DNA of 64,000 nucleotides, taken from Candidatus Bathyarchaeota archaeon (GTDB taxonomy: Archaea > Thermoproteota > CALKCG01 > B24). The number at the start of each line of letters is the position of its first letter. The stretch's first letter is position 1. The notes beneath the pieces were generated by a model. It saw nothing but the letters and a program-made list of their open reading frames with translations. It was not told the origin of the DNA and ran no database searches. Made by a program: the position numbers and the translations under genes. Below, piece by piece: positions 34,102 through 42,433 of the stretch. The stretch spans positions 31,069-95,068 of the forward strand of contig JAGTQM010000006.1 of assembly GCA_018396755.1 (NCBI GenBank). Direction: 5' to 3'.

Positions 34102-34793
34102 AAACGGTCTTCCACGCCCATAGCCCAAGCTATTCCGCCGAGTATGTGCCTCTGGAAGTAGTCGGTTCTCCAGAGCTGTGTGAAATGTCCAAAGGCTGTG
34201 TAGAATACTCGTCCTTGACCGTATTTATGACACCAAGCTAATGCGTAATCGTTGTCTGGACGCGTACCCTTGCTTAAATCTACAGAGCTATTGTCAAGTC
34301 TTATGAGTACATGCGTCTTCTCTCTACTCCAATCTCTAAACGTGTACACTTCCTCGAGGACTTTAAACCTTTTAGGAAGATGTTTAGTTGAAGGGTGGGA
34401 ATCGTCTTCAACTATTGCATATACTTCCTGCGTCCATGGGTGTCCGTTGAAGTAACCGCCAATCATTCTACCATACTCGGGGAACTTGTAAAACGTGTCG
34501 GTAGCGTTATGCACACCTATGAATCCTCCACCGTTTTCAACGAAACGTATTAGAGCATTCTTCTGCCCTTCATTCATAGGGAGTTCGCCAGTCGTCATAA
34601 ATAGAACCGCGGCACACGTGCTAAGCATTTTATCGTTAAATTCAAAACACTCCTCTGTCGCATATGTCTCGAAAAGTCCAGTTTCCTCTCCAAGCCTGGT
34701 TAAAACCTCAACCGCCGTCGTTAAGTAGCTATGTCTAAACCCTGCTGAATGCGTTAATACAAACAACCTGTTTTTACAGCTCATACGAATCAC
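34098..34793 (-). CDS. ThuA-like domain protein
   Basis: A 231-residue class-I glutamine-amidotransferase-like fold of the ThuA family. It opens LFVLTHSAGFRHSYL, has the nucleophile-elbow-like GGGFIGVHNATDTF near 88, then NGHPWTQEVYAI, DSHPSTKHLP and the end YTAFGHFTQLWR. ThuA domains occur in sugar catabolic operons and may act on keto-sugars; the reaction is not settled. It is on the same strand as the DUF4432 gene 200 bases upstream and may belong with it. Confidence 0.83.
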   Translation of the reverse strand: MIRMSCKNRLFVLTHSAGFRHSYLTTAVEVLTRLGEETGLFETYATEECFEFNDKMLSTCAAVLFMTTGELPMNEGQKNALIRFVENGGGFIGVHNATDTFYKFPEYGRMIGGYFNGHPWTQEVYAIVEDDSHPSTKHLPKRFKVLEEVYTFRDWSREKTHVLIRLDNSSVDLSKGTRPDNDYALAWCHKYGQGRVFYTAFGHFTQLWRTDYFQRHILGGIAWAMGVEDRF

Positions 34794-34997
34794 AATTCTA
34801 CTCTAACATAATAAAAACATTTGCTCCAAGAATCACAGAGGCTGAAGGCTGAAAGAGGGGATTTTTGCCTTCTATAAGGGGGAATAGAGTTTGAAAGACG
34901 ATTCACATTCTACGATACTTAAAGCAGGAAGCAAATAAAAACAGGGATATGCTTGGGTCGATTTGAATGGAATCACTATTAGCTAATTTTACAATTT

Positions 34998-36131
34998 TTA
35001 TTTGGTGGCATTCACAAACTCTTCTACAGATTTCAACATTTTAGGTTTAGCCTCCCTAGTAATCGAGTATATCTTCTCTAGGAATTTTCCCACTTCTTCT
35101 AAACCAGTTAACACGTTAAATTCTACTGTGAACTTCCTCTCTTCACCCGGTTGAATGAATTGTAGAGTGCTCCATTTTCTCTCCCTATCTCTACCTAAGA
35201 CTAGGCAATTAGCCGGCTCCAATCCGACTACATAGGTGCCTTCACCCATCATCTTCCACTCTATGAAGCGGTTAAGCTCCCTCTTCCTATACTTGACGTA
35301 AACTCCTAAACCATCCATAAGCTTTTCATTAACTATAGCGGCGTAGACATATCCATCGTCGTCTACCGCCATATCGTGGAAGTAAACTTTCTCCCTAAAA
35401 CCTCCAGTTGGATGTTGAAATCTATCGTATTTCTCAGCTTCTTCTTCAGCATCCCTATCTCTTGGAACGTAAAGCTTAGACGTTGAAATCAAGTATGCAT
35501 TTTCATCTACAAGAGGAAAACCGAAGTTGAAGTGGTATAGGATCATTAAAGGCTGTGCTCCCCAACCTTCATTCACTACGAGGTCTTCAATCAGCACGGT
35601 TTTAGACCCGAGTTTAGACTCGATCTTACGCTTTAAAACAAGGTTTGAACCGAAAACCCTAGCTTCTCTACAGGACCCTTCAACAACCATGATGTAATCT
35701 TCTCCATCCCAGTAGCCTTCAATCCTTGTAAGCTTGGCTGGAATATAGGATATACGTCCGTGTAGACCAAGCCTTTCACCCATATCGACGGTAGGCGCTC
35801 CAAGATATGTTAAACCGCAGGTCGTAAGAAGCCCTCCGAAGAATCCTCGAAGCCAGCCGAAGCTCTCTGGTTCGAAGAAAGATGGAGCAATGAATCCTGT
35901 TGGGCTTATCCAAGCTAAAGGTACTCCCTTATACTCTGCGTTGGCTATATCTAATCCTCTATCCACTATTATGTATAGGTCGACTTCTCCAGTCTTCATA
36001 GAGACGACTCTAACGTCACGCTCCATACCGTTCTGAGCCTTTAGAAGTTTAACTCCACCCACTTGGTCTATGCTTCCCACATACTTAAGCAGTTCTCCCC
36101 GTTTAAACGACCTACCGTACAGGTAAACCAA
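34998..36131 (-). CDS. DUF4432 aldose-1-epimerase-like protein
   Basis: A 377-residue galactose-mutarotase-like beta-sandwich of the DUF4432 family. Typical parts are YIIVDRGLDIANAEYKG near 52, FFGGLLTTCGLTYLG near 95, LHGRISYIPA near 125 and FNFGFPLVDENAYL near 200; GLEPANCLVLGRDRE near 305 closes the active site. Such proteins probably convert anomers of sugars or sugar acids, often beside dehydrogenases and isomerases. Its start is GTG 36131. It lies 43 bases after the Maf gene, likely in one transcript. Confidence 0.82.
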   Translation of the reverse strand: MVYLYGRSFKRGELLKYVGSIDQVGGVKLLKAQNGMERDVRVVSMKTGEVDLYIIVDRGLDIANAEYKGVPLAWISPTGFIAPSFFEPESFGWLRGFFGGLLTTCGLTYLGAPTVDMGERLGLHGRISYIPAKLTRIEGYWDGEDYIMVVEGSCREARVFGSNLVLKRKIESKLGSKTVLIEDLVVNEGWGAQPLMILYHFNFGFPLVDENAYLISTSKLYVPRDRDAEEEAEKYDRFQHPTGGFREKVYFHDMAVDDDGYVYAAIVNEKLMDGLGVYVKYRKRELNRFIEWKMMGEGTYVVGLEPANCLVLGRDRERKWSTLQFIQPGEERKFTVEFNVLTGLEEVGKFLEKIYSITREAKPKMLKSVEEFVNATK

Positions 36132-36174
36132 GCTGTAAACACCTCAACCGAAATAATGTCGGAGAAACATAAAA

Positions 36175-36750
36175 CTAACTAGATTTCAAACATATATAGT
36201 CGAGCAAGTCTATTCCAGCCTTCTTAAGCAATCCGTAGAGTGCTCTAACAGGTAGACCCACCACGTTGAAAAAGCGCCCCTCTATTCTCTCAACGAATAA
36301 GCTTGCGTATCCTTGAATACCGTATGCACCAGCTTTATCAAAAGGCTCATCTGTGGAAAGGTAGAATTCTATCCCCCTATCCGTTAACGTTTTAAATTTG
36401 ACGTCGGTTTCTTCGACTGACGTAAACTGGAGCCGTTCGGGAGTCAATATGACGGCAAGCCCCGTGGCGACTACGTGCCATCTACCGTTCAACATTTCAA
36501 GCATACGTTTAGCATCCTCATAACTCTCAGGTTTCCCCAAAATCCGCCCATCCAATACTACAACAGTGTCGGCCGCAGCTATACATCCATAATCGACCAT
36601 ATCGGAACCGCTCCAGGCCTTAGAAAGAGCATTGGGAACGACCGAGCACTTAAACTCTTTATTAAGCTCCTCCGCTTCCTTGGGCTTGAATTCAAGCCCA
36701 AGCTTCTGAAGAATGCATATCCTCCTCTCAGACTTTGACGCAAGATACAA
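36175..36750 (-). CDS. maf: Maf-family nucleotide pyrophosphatase
   Basis: A 191-residue house-cleaning NTP pyrophosphatase, removing modified nucleotides such as dTTP analogues, 5-methyl-UTP or m7GTP. Motifs are YLASKSERR at the N-terminus, ADTVVVLDGRILGKP near 62-76, and YEDAKRMLEMLNGRWHVVATGLAV near 78-101, with DKAGAYGIQGYA near 135. The N-terminus is complete. The C-terminal half ends normally in a helix with KKAGIDLLDYI. Confidence 0.92.
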   Translation of the reverse strand: MYLASKSERRICILQKLGLEFKPKEAEELNKEFKCSVVPNALSKAWSGSDMVDYGCIAAADTVVVLDGRILGKPESYEDAKRMLEMLNGRWHVVATGLAVILTPERLQFTSVEETDVKFKTLTDRGIEFYLSTDEPFDKAGAYGIQGYASLFVERIEGRFFNVVGLPVRALYGLLKKAGIDLLDYICLKSS

Positions 36751-36806
36751 TCTTCTTTCACAAGAACCACTTATAGTAAAACCCTCTACACGCTGTAAAG
36801 CTTACA

Positions 36807-37029
36807 TTAAAGAGGCATTTCTCCCCTTAAAAGGGATTTTAAACCACCTATTGGAAATATCTGCGGACGTAGGCTTTTGTCCATATTGTGGAGCTTGAGC
36901 GCCTCATCGCTGCCTCCACCATTTCGAGTGATTTCAACAGAGCATGTTCCAGTCTTCCTGCACCATTTTCTCACATTTCTTGGCCGTCTCACAGTCCGAA
37001 TACCCGAGACCACAAATTTCACACGAATA
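36807..37029 (-). pseudogene. Frameshifted small zinc-finger protein
   Basis: On the minus strand YSCEICGLGYSDCETAKKCE is followed, after a one-base insertion in an AAAA run, by KWCRKTGTCSVEITRN. Together these rebuild the C2H2-like/Cys-rich small archaeal zinc-finger family (CEICG..., WCRxxxxC). No ATG precedes the first part. After it comes a tail without similarity. It looks like a recent pseudogene or a sequence error. Confidence 0.5.
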
Positions 37030-37170
37030 AATTGTTTATCACCTATCTGGACTTCTAACCAGACCTTTAACCCCTTTTCTCAAACCTTGGGAAGGGGTGC
37101 AGCGTTCGACACATCTCACATGCCATAAATAATAATATAAGAGAGAAAACCAAAAATAGGAGGTATCTTT

Positions 37171-37194
37171 ATGTATCAAGTGAGTGGCGGATGA
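37171..37194 (+). other. Seven-codon open frame with a strong ribosome-binding site
   Basis: TAGGAGG stands six bases before ATG 37171, which opens MYQVSGG and stops at TGA overlapping the ATG of the next gene (ATGA). It could be a leader peptide coupled to the glycohydrolase gene, or the true N-terminus of that gene after a one-base loss. Confidence 0.4.
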
Positions 37195-38639
37195 AGATGG
37201 AAAGGATTCGACTGAACCGTGAGGAGTATTTGGACAAGATGCGTGGCTGTTGGCTTGGTAAGAACATTGGGGGGACGCTTGGCGCTCCATATGAGGGAAG
37301 GAAGTATGTGCATGCACTCACTTACTATGACCCGGTTCCAACGCGGCCATTGCCAAACGACGACCTCGACTTCCAACTTGTATGGTTGAGGATGCTTGAA
37401 GACAGGGGTGTAAAACCGACATTCAAAGACTTCGCCGACTACTGGATGAAGCATCTTTCAAAGCATTGGTATGCCGAATACAGCTTCTGCACCTACAACT
37501 TGCATCGAGGTTTAAAGCCGCCGATTTCCGGCGCATTCCAAAACTACTTCGTCGATGAGATGGGTTCGCCGATACGGAGTGAAATTTGGGCTTGCGTTGC
37601 ACCTGGCGACCCGCAACTTGCTGCATCACTCGCATGGATGGATTCATCAATGGACCACACTGGTGGAGAAGGCAGATGGGGCGAGATGTTCTGGGCTGCT
37701 GTGGAGAGCGCGGCATTCGTCATCGACGACCCGATGATGCTGATTGAGATTGGGCTTTCAATGATTCCAATATCGTCCCACATCGCACGCGTTATTAGGG
37801 AAGCTGTGAGGTGTTACAAGGAGGGGCTTAGGTGGGGCGAAGCGAGGGAAAGGATCGTAACAATCTTTGGCCATCACAACCCCTGCAATGCCATACCAAA
37901 TCACGGCTTCACGATCATCGGATGGCTTTACGGGAAAGACTACGGCGACAAGCTCTGCAAGGCGGTGAACTGCGGATACGATACCGACTGCACGGGTGCG
38001 ACTTTGGGTTCACTCCTCGGGATTTTGTATGGAGCATCCACGATTCCAGACGAATGGAAGAGACCAGTTGGCGATGCGATAACGCCACACGAATATACGG
38101 TCGCAGAAGGCCTGCCGCTCACAATCAACGACCTAGTAAACCGTGTCCAGAAGGTTGCCGAGCAACTCATAGCCAACCGGTCGCAGTCGGTTGAGTTTGG
38201 CAAGGATACATCCATTCCACAAGACGTCTTGTCAATGCTTTTCGCAAACGAGGGGGTAAGGGACCTGCTCAATTTTGACGTGCACTGCTCGGTCGAACAG
38301 GTTGATGATTTGCAAGTCGTGTTTCACTACGGAGGCGAGCCGGTGCTCCACCCCAACATAAAGCGGGTTTTTGAAGTTTCGTTCAGGAAGGATTGGAAGC
38401 CAATTGAGCCAACAACTGCAAGGATAGAAGTGAAAACACCGTCTAGGTGGCGAGTGTCAGCACCAGTGATGGAATCTGGTCGTTACCAGTTCAGCGTGCT
38501 TCCAATAGCTGTTGATGAGCGCAACGAGGTCGAGCTGAATGTAAAAGTTGGAAGCAAAGAAGGAGAGCTGAGCTTCGTCGTCCTCGGTCCCGCCGCGATA
38601 AGGTCGATACCCGCATCCACAAGTGCACCGAAGGAGTAA
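37191..38639 (+). CDS. ADP-ribosylglycohydrolase family protein
   Basis: A 482-residue protein of the ADP-ribosylglycohydrolase superfamily. The N-terminal GCWLGKNIGGTLGAPYEG near 19-36 and the middle DCTGATLGSLLGILYGA near 270-286 match the magnesium-binding helices. A C-terminal beta-sandwich of roughly 130 residues follows. Many such long members act on sugars or nucleosides rather than ADP-ribosylated proteins. Its codons (CGC, GCG, CCG, GAC) are more GC-rich than its neighbours, and it is followed by two genes of like composition, so it is probably acquired. A short ORF overlaps its start. Confidence 0.83.
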   Translation: MKMERIRLNREEYLDKMRGCWLGKNIGGTLGAPYEGRKYVHALTYYDPVPTRPLPNDDLDFQLVWLRMLEDRGVKPTFKDFADYWMKHLSKHWYAEYSFCTYNLHRGLKPPISGAFQNYFVDEMGSPIRSEIWACVAPGDPQLAASLAWMDSSMDHTGGEGRWGEMFWAAVESAAFVIDDPMMLIEIGLSMIPISSHIARVIREAVRCYKEGLRWGEARERIVTIFGHHNPCNAIPNHGFTIIGWLYGKDYGDKLCKAVNCGYDTDCTGATLGSLLGILYGASTIPDEWKRPVGDAITPHEYTVAEGLPLTINDLVNRVQKVAEQLIANRSQSVEFGKDTSIPQDVLSMLFANEGVRDLLNFDVHCSVEQVDDLQVVFHYGGEPVLHPNIKRVFEVSFRKDWKPIEPTTARIEVKTPSRWRVSAPVMESGRYQFSVLPIAVDERNEVELNVKVGSKEGELSFVVLGPAAIRSIPASTSAPKE

Positions 38640-38668
38640 ACGACGCTCCTAGAAAGAGGTGAGTTGCG

Positions 38669-39682
38669 ATGAATGGGGTGCCAATAAAAGGAGAAATCTT
38701 AACGCTTAGACCTTACAAACTTTTATGTCTTGTTTGCCAAATTGGTGAGGAAGGCTTCACTGCGAGGGAAGAAAAGATTAAGGAGATTTTGCAAACCATT
38801 CGTGAAAGACCTGACATTCCAATCATGTTGAGGTGCAATGCCGGTGACGTCTTCTCTTATCAAGACCCAGGCGTTGACGATGACACGCCAGAAGGCGCTG
38901 AATTCAACGTGAAGAGGGACTTGGAAATCCTGCAGAGAATGGACTTACCCCCTGGATGTATCTTGCCCGCGAGGATAATTCTCCATCGTGTATTTGAGAG
39001 GATCCCATCGGTATCAGAGATATGCACTTATGACGCGGTGACATCACAGGAATGGAAAGGCTGTGCCAAGGCGAAGATGGGATGCTACGAGAAGGGGCGT
39101 CAGAAAGGGATTGACGCGATCATTCCACCAAGAAGCAGAGAGGAGATGAGGCGGGAGAAAGAGAGGTCGCTTGAAGCCTTGTATTCAGCAAAGGAAGTGA
39201 CGATAAGACCCCACATCCTTATGTGTGCAGTATGCCAATACGGAGGGGGAGTGCGACCACCCTATGAACCCGACAACCTGCCCGAATTGTTGGAAATGGT
39301 TTTAACAAAGAAGCCAGACATACCCATCAAGCTGGTTAGAGGTGCAGACTGGATGATTTGTGCTCCCTGCCCTACTCGTGTTCCAGAATTGAACGCTTGT
39401 GTCAATGTAGCTGGTCACGGTGGTCTATCAAACCAATTGCGTGATTTAAGAGTTTTGCAGAGGTTGGGATTAAAATATGGCGACAAAATGCCTGCGAGGG
39501 ATCTGTGTTTGCTGATATTTGAGAAGATACCAACTACAAAGGACGTCTGTGCGCTGGATAATCCAAAAACGTCTATGTGGTGTGACCCATGCGGTGAGGC
39601 GAATTTGACGAAGGGTAGAGAAGAATATGACAAGGGAAGACAGATGCTTATGGAGAAACTCAAAGCGTTTGGCGAAATCTAG
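38669..39682 (+). CDS. Tandem-duplicated cysteine-rich protein, DUF1284-like
   Basis: A 337-residue cytoplasmic protein made of two homologous halves, about residues 10-170 and 180-335. Paired segments: LRPYKLLCLVCQIGEEG and IRPHILMCAVCQYGGG; RPDIPIMLRCNAGD and KPDIPIKLVRGADW; PARIILHRVFERIPSVSEIC and PARDLCLLIFEKIPTTKDVC; CYEKGRQKG and EYDKGRQML. Each half recalls DUF1284 (RPHxLxC...CxxC), a predicted iron-sulfur or metal-binding domain. The second half keeps CAPCP, CDPC. It follows the glycohydrolase by 29 bases and has the same GC-rich codons. Function unknown. Confidence 0.6.
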   Translation: MNGVPIKGEILTLRPYKLLCLVCQIGEEGFTAREEKIKEILQTIRERPDIPIMLRCNAGDVFSYQDPGVDDDTPEGAEFNVKRDLEILQRMDLPPGCILPARIILHRVFERIPSVSEICTYDAVTSQEWKGCAKAKMGCYEKGRQKGIDAIIPPRSREEMRREKERSLEALYSAKEVTIRPHILMCAVCQYGGGVRPPYEPDNLPELLEMVLTKKPDIPIKLVRGADWMICAPCPTRVPELNACVNVAGHGGLSNQLRDLRVLQRLGLKYGDKMPARDLCLLIFEKIPTTKDVCALDNPKTSMWCDPCGEANLTKGREEYDKGRQMLMEKLKAFGEI

Positions 39683-40662
39683 TGGGTCAGCAGTTCGTTC
39701 AAGTATTCGCCGGAACGGACTGTTTTTGCCTCCATATCGGGCTCTTCCAACTCAAGCTCAAACATGCCGCTATAGCCACATTCCTTCAGAACCCTGAAGA
39801 GGCGTGGGAAATCTATCTCTCCGTCAGCTGCACAGCGATGGTCGACGAGCGAGCCCGACTTCCAGTATGGGCTCGGAATTTTAGAAAAGTCCACTTGCTC
39901 ATACGGCTGGACGTTGTGCACATGAAAGTGATAGATTTTCTTGCCTAGCTCACGCGCCAACCGACAGATTACTTCGTTAAGTTTCTTTGCTCTCTCGCCC
40001 ATATAACTGATGGACTTGACCTCATCGAAGTAGGCGCAGTGCCCGACGTCGATGGTTGCGCCGACAAGAGGGTGCTTGATTGCCTTTATCAAACTCACGT
40101 AATCGCCATACTTGCCCCCTTCGTTTTCGACGCCGATTTTGATGCCTTTGCTTCGAGCGTAGTCTCCAATTTGGCGGAAGAACTGAACCTGCCTCTTAAG
40201 AAACTGCTCCAGCAATTCCTCCTTCTTGCGCGTCCCTGCATGGACGGTAACGATTTCCGCGCCGAGGTAAGCAGCACAATCAATCCACTTCCGCCACTCG
40301 CTGTCCCAGGCTTGGTGGATGGAGATGCGCTTGAACCTACTCATCGCCTTTTTGATCCGCCGTCGCCGCGCCTCGTCTGCCTCATAGAAATTGAGCGTAG
40401 CGGTCAACTCTCCGAGAGAATGCTTCGCCTTAGGCCCAGGCATCACCGCCACCGACTGAAAACCGAGTTCTTCAGCTTTGTTAAGAGCATCGAACAACTC
40501 GTAGCCGGCAAAGCAGCCCGTCACGTTGACGACGATTCGCTCATCAAACTTAGTCTGTTCCAAAGACTTTTCACCACCTTCGCTCAGAATCGCTTGCTTC
40601 AGCCCTGCCAAGACAACCTTCTTCACCCCTTCTCTGTGAATTGAATCCTCAACCATATCCAT
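39679..40662 (-). CDS. Sugar phosphate isomerase/epimerase (xylose isomerase-like TIM barrel)
   Basis: A 327-residue AP-endonuclease-2-type TIM barrel. Metal-binding residues sit in KIGVENEGGKYGDY near 178, TIDVGHCAYF near 205 and YHFHVHNVQPY near 243, with FELELEEPD near 305. These enzymes isomerise or epimerise sugars or inositols and act beside dehydrogenases and glycosidases. Its stop overlaps the convergent Cys-rich gene by four bases. The codons are GC-rich like the two genes before it; all three likely arrived together. The start is ATG, 90 bases from tRNA-Leu. Confidence 0.8.
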   Translation of the reverse strand: MDMVEDSIHREGVKKVVLAGLKQAILSEGGEKSLEQTKFDERIVVNVTGCFAGYELFDALNKAEELGFQSVAVMPGPKAKHSLGELTATLNFYEADEARRRRIKKAMSRFKRISIHQAWDSEWRKWIDCAAYLGAEIVTVHAGTRKKEELLEQFLKRQVQFFRQIGDYARSKGIKIGVENEGGKYGDYVSLIKAIKHPLVGATIDVGHCAYFDEVKSISYMGERAKKLNEVICRLARELGKKIYHFHVHNVQPYEQVDFSKIPSPYWKSGSLVDHRCAADGEIDFPRLFRVLKECGYSGMFELELEEPDMEAKTVRSGEYLNELLTH

Positions 40663-40750
40663 GACGAACTTTGAAATCGAATGCCAACCTTCTCAGCCCC
40701 GCCTCCAGTATGGGGAAGCATAAAGACGTATTTAAAGTGTACCGGTAAGT

Positions 40751-40861
40751 TGGTGCGGGGGGTGGGATTTGAACCCACGAAGGGCCTACGCCCACGAGGT
40801 TTCTTCTCTAAGCCTCGGGATCTTGAGCCTCGCGCATTCAACCTGGCTCTGCTACCCCCGC
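40751..40861 (-). tRNA. tRNA-Leu (anticodon CAA) with a 21-base intron
   Basis: On the minus strand: acceptor GCGGGGG/CCCCCGC, anticodon stem CGAGG/CCTCG with 28 bases between the arms, of which seven are the loop (C-U-C-A-A-G, then A) and 21 are an intron at the canonical 37/38 site. A long variable arm (GGGC/GCCC) makes it a type-II tRNA, and T stem GTGGG/CCCAC surrounds TTCAAAT. Anticodon CAA reads leucine UUG. The discriminator A is followed by an encoded CCA, unlike the other two tRNAs here. The intron contains CTTAGAG, able to pair with CTCAAG around the anticodon. Confidence 0.88.
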
Positions 40862-41035
40862 ATTAAAATTTTGCGGCGGTGTGTCTCATAAACTTTAATT
40901 CTTTCATTGTTATGGCTTTATGCTTCGGCTTGTGAAAAGAGTCTCCGTCGGATAACCCTCTTATAAATGAAATACTCAGCCTTAACCACCTAAAACCTTA
41001 AAGAGTTCTGTATCGCATATTTACTGTGTAAATGA

Positions 41036-41536
41036 ATGTCTAAACGGGAGAACCTACTCTACAGGCTTGCCGAAGTCGTAGCTGGTGGAGACGGCATTAA
41101 AGTAATCAAATGTCTCATAGATAATGGAAGTATGAGAGACGATGAACTGGCGTTGGCTTTGGGTTTGAAGCCGAACGTTGTTAGGAGGATCCTATACCAG
41201 TTTGCTGAAAACTCTATTGTAACTGTTCAAAGGTTTAGAGATGAGAAAACAGGCTGGTACTACTTTAAGTGGATGGTTCAACCAGACCAGGTTGAACTCT
41301 ACCTTGAAGATCAGAGGAGAAAACTCCTTAGGCGGCTTAAGGAAAGGCTTCAATACGAGAAAAGCCATGAGTTCTACTCATGTCCTAAAGGTTGCTTAAG
41401 GTTGACGTTTGAGGAAGCTGTTGAGAAAAATTTTACCTGTAGCGGTTGCGGGGCTTCCCTACAGTATGATGACAATAAAAAGGTTATAAGCCGTCTGGAA
41501 GTTAAAATAAGAGAGTTAAGTGAAGAGAGACATTAG
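41036..41536 (+). CDS. tfe: Transcription initiation factor E subunit alpha
   Basis: A 166-residue TFE-alpha, which helps open the promoter with RNA polymerase. The N-terminal winged helix (SMRDDELALALGLKPNVVRRILYQFAENSIV) spans about residues 10-80, and the C-terminal zinc ribbon has CPKGC near 123 and CSGCG near 143. It is followed by DUF2110, the usual archaeal neighbour. Length is normal. Confidence 0.93.
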   Translation: MSKRENLLYRLAEVVAGGDGIKVIKCLIDNGSMRDDELALALGLKPNVVRRILYQFAENSIVTVQRFRDEKTGWYYFKWMVQPDQVELYLEDQRRKLLRRLKERLQYEKSHEFYSCPKGCLRLTFEEAVEKNFTCSGCGASLQYDDNKKVISRLEVKIRELSEERH

Positions 41537-41614
41537 CTACGTGTGTTTATTCGATAGGTTTTACGGGAGTTTTTTAAACAGCTGTTCCAATATAACGCGA
41601 AGAGGCTTGTGTGG

Positions 41615-42433
41615 ATGTCTCTAAGCGGTAGATGCATTGTTAAGTTGAATCAGAGGATATACAGTTTACACAGCTCTAAAGGTTTAAAAGCTCTAGAGAA
41701 GCTGTTAAACTCTCTAATAAAAGCCCTTAGAGTACGCGTTTCAGAGTATTCCATTAAATCTGATGGGTGGGTAGAAGTATCTCTTGAAGGTGAAGATTTA
41801 GAGGTTTGTTTGAATCTGCTGTCCACCGTAATCGGCATTCTCCCAAAAACCAGTTTAGACGTATCGGAAGGTCGTATATTGAAATGCAGAGTTTTAACTC
41901 TTAATCAGGACGGCTTATACGTAGACGCTGGTTTAGGAAACACAGTGATAACTGTTCCAATGGGTATTCTAAAATCTCAAGTATTTGATGGATGCAATAT
42001 GACTATTGAAAACCTTGAAAGCCTATACATGTTATACACGGATTTTCCAGTTGAGCTCTACGTTAGAGAGGTTCATAATAGTAGTGTTGTCTGCGCATTA
42101 TCTTGGAGGTGGCTCAATTGGGCTGAAGAAATAGCTTCCTCTGGACTTAGTCGCGTATATATTGCAGGGGTTGACATAGATACAGTTGAAAACATCATCG
42201 ATAGAAAACCGTACAGAGACTACGTATTAGACCGTATACGTCTAGGGGTTCTGGAAACTCTACTTCTAGTGGATCCTTCGGCAAGCCTTTACAAGCTTTC
42301 CAACTATATTGAAAAAAATTTAAAACCAAGCATATTGAAGTTTTCAAAGCCTTCTAAGCGCCTTCGGAAGCTCTCTTACACTTTCCAAGACAAGGCTTGG
42401 TTTAACCCCCCTCCACCTTTCCAAATCCCTTAA
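41615..42433 (+). CDS. DUF2110 family protein
   Basis: About 272 residues. DUF2110 proteins lie just after tfe in many archaea and probably act in transcription or RNA handling; function is unknown. Sequence RIYSLHSSKGLKALEKLLNSL at the N-terminus, CRVLTLNQDGLYVDAGLG near 108 and LSWRWLNWAEEIASSGLSRVYI near 165 fit the family, the middle part being OB-like. I start at ATG 41615, near the in-frame TTG at 41609. Its last 90 bases are antisense to the end of the HAD gene, so its final 30 residues may be a recent extension. Confidence 0.75.
   Translation: MSLSGRCIVKLNQRIYSLHSSKGLKALEKLLNSLIKALRVRVSEYSIKSDGWVEVSLEGEDLEVCLNLLSTVIGILPKTSLDVSEGRILKCRVLTLNQDGLYVDAGLGNTVITVPMGILKSQVFDGCNMTIENLESLYMLYTDFPVELYVREVHNSSVVCALSWRWLNWAEEIASSGLSRVYIAGVDIDTVENIIDRKPYRDYVLDRIRLGVLETLLLVDPSASLYKLSNYIEKNLKPSILKFSKPSKRLRKLSYTFQDKAWFNPPPPFQIP

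Noticed and set aside
40039..40644. Long plus-strand open frame of about 200 codons
   Set aside because: It is the shadow of the GC-rich sugar isomerase gene on the minus strand, whose TIM-barrel motifs are clear; high GC removes stop codons from the opposite strand.
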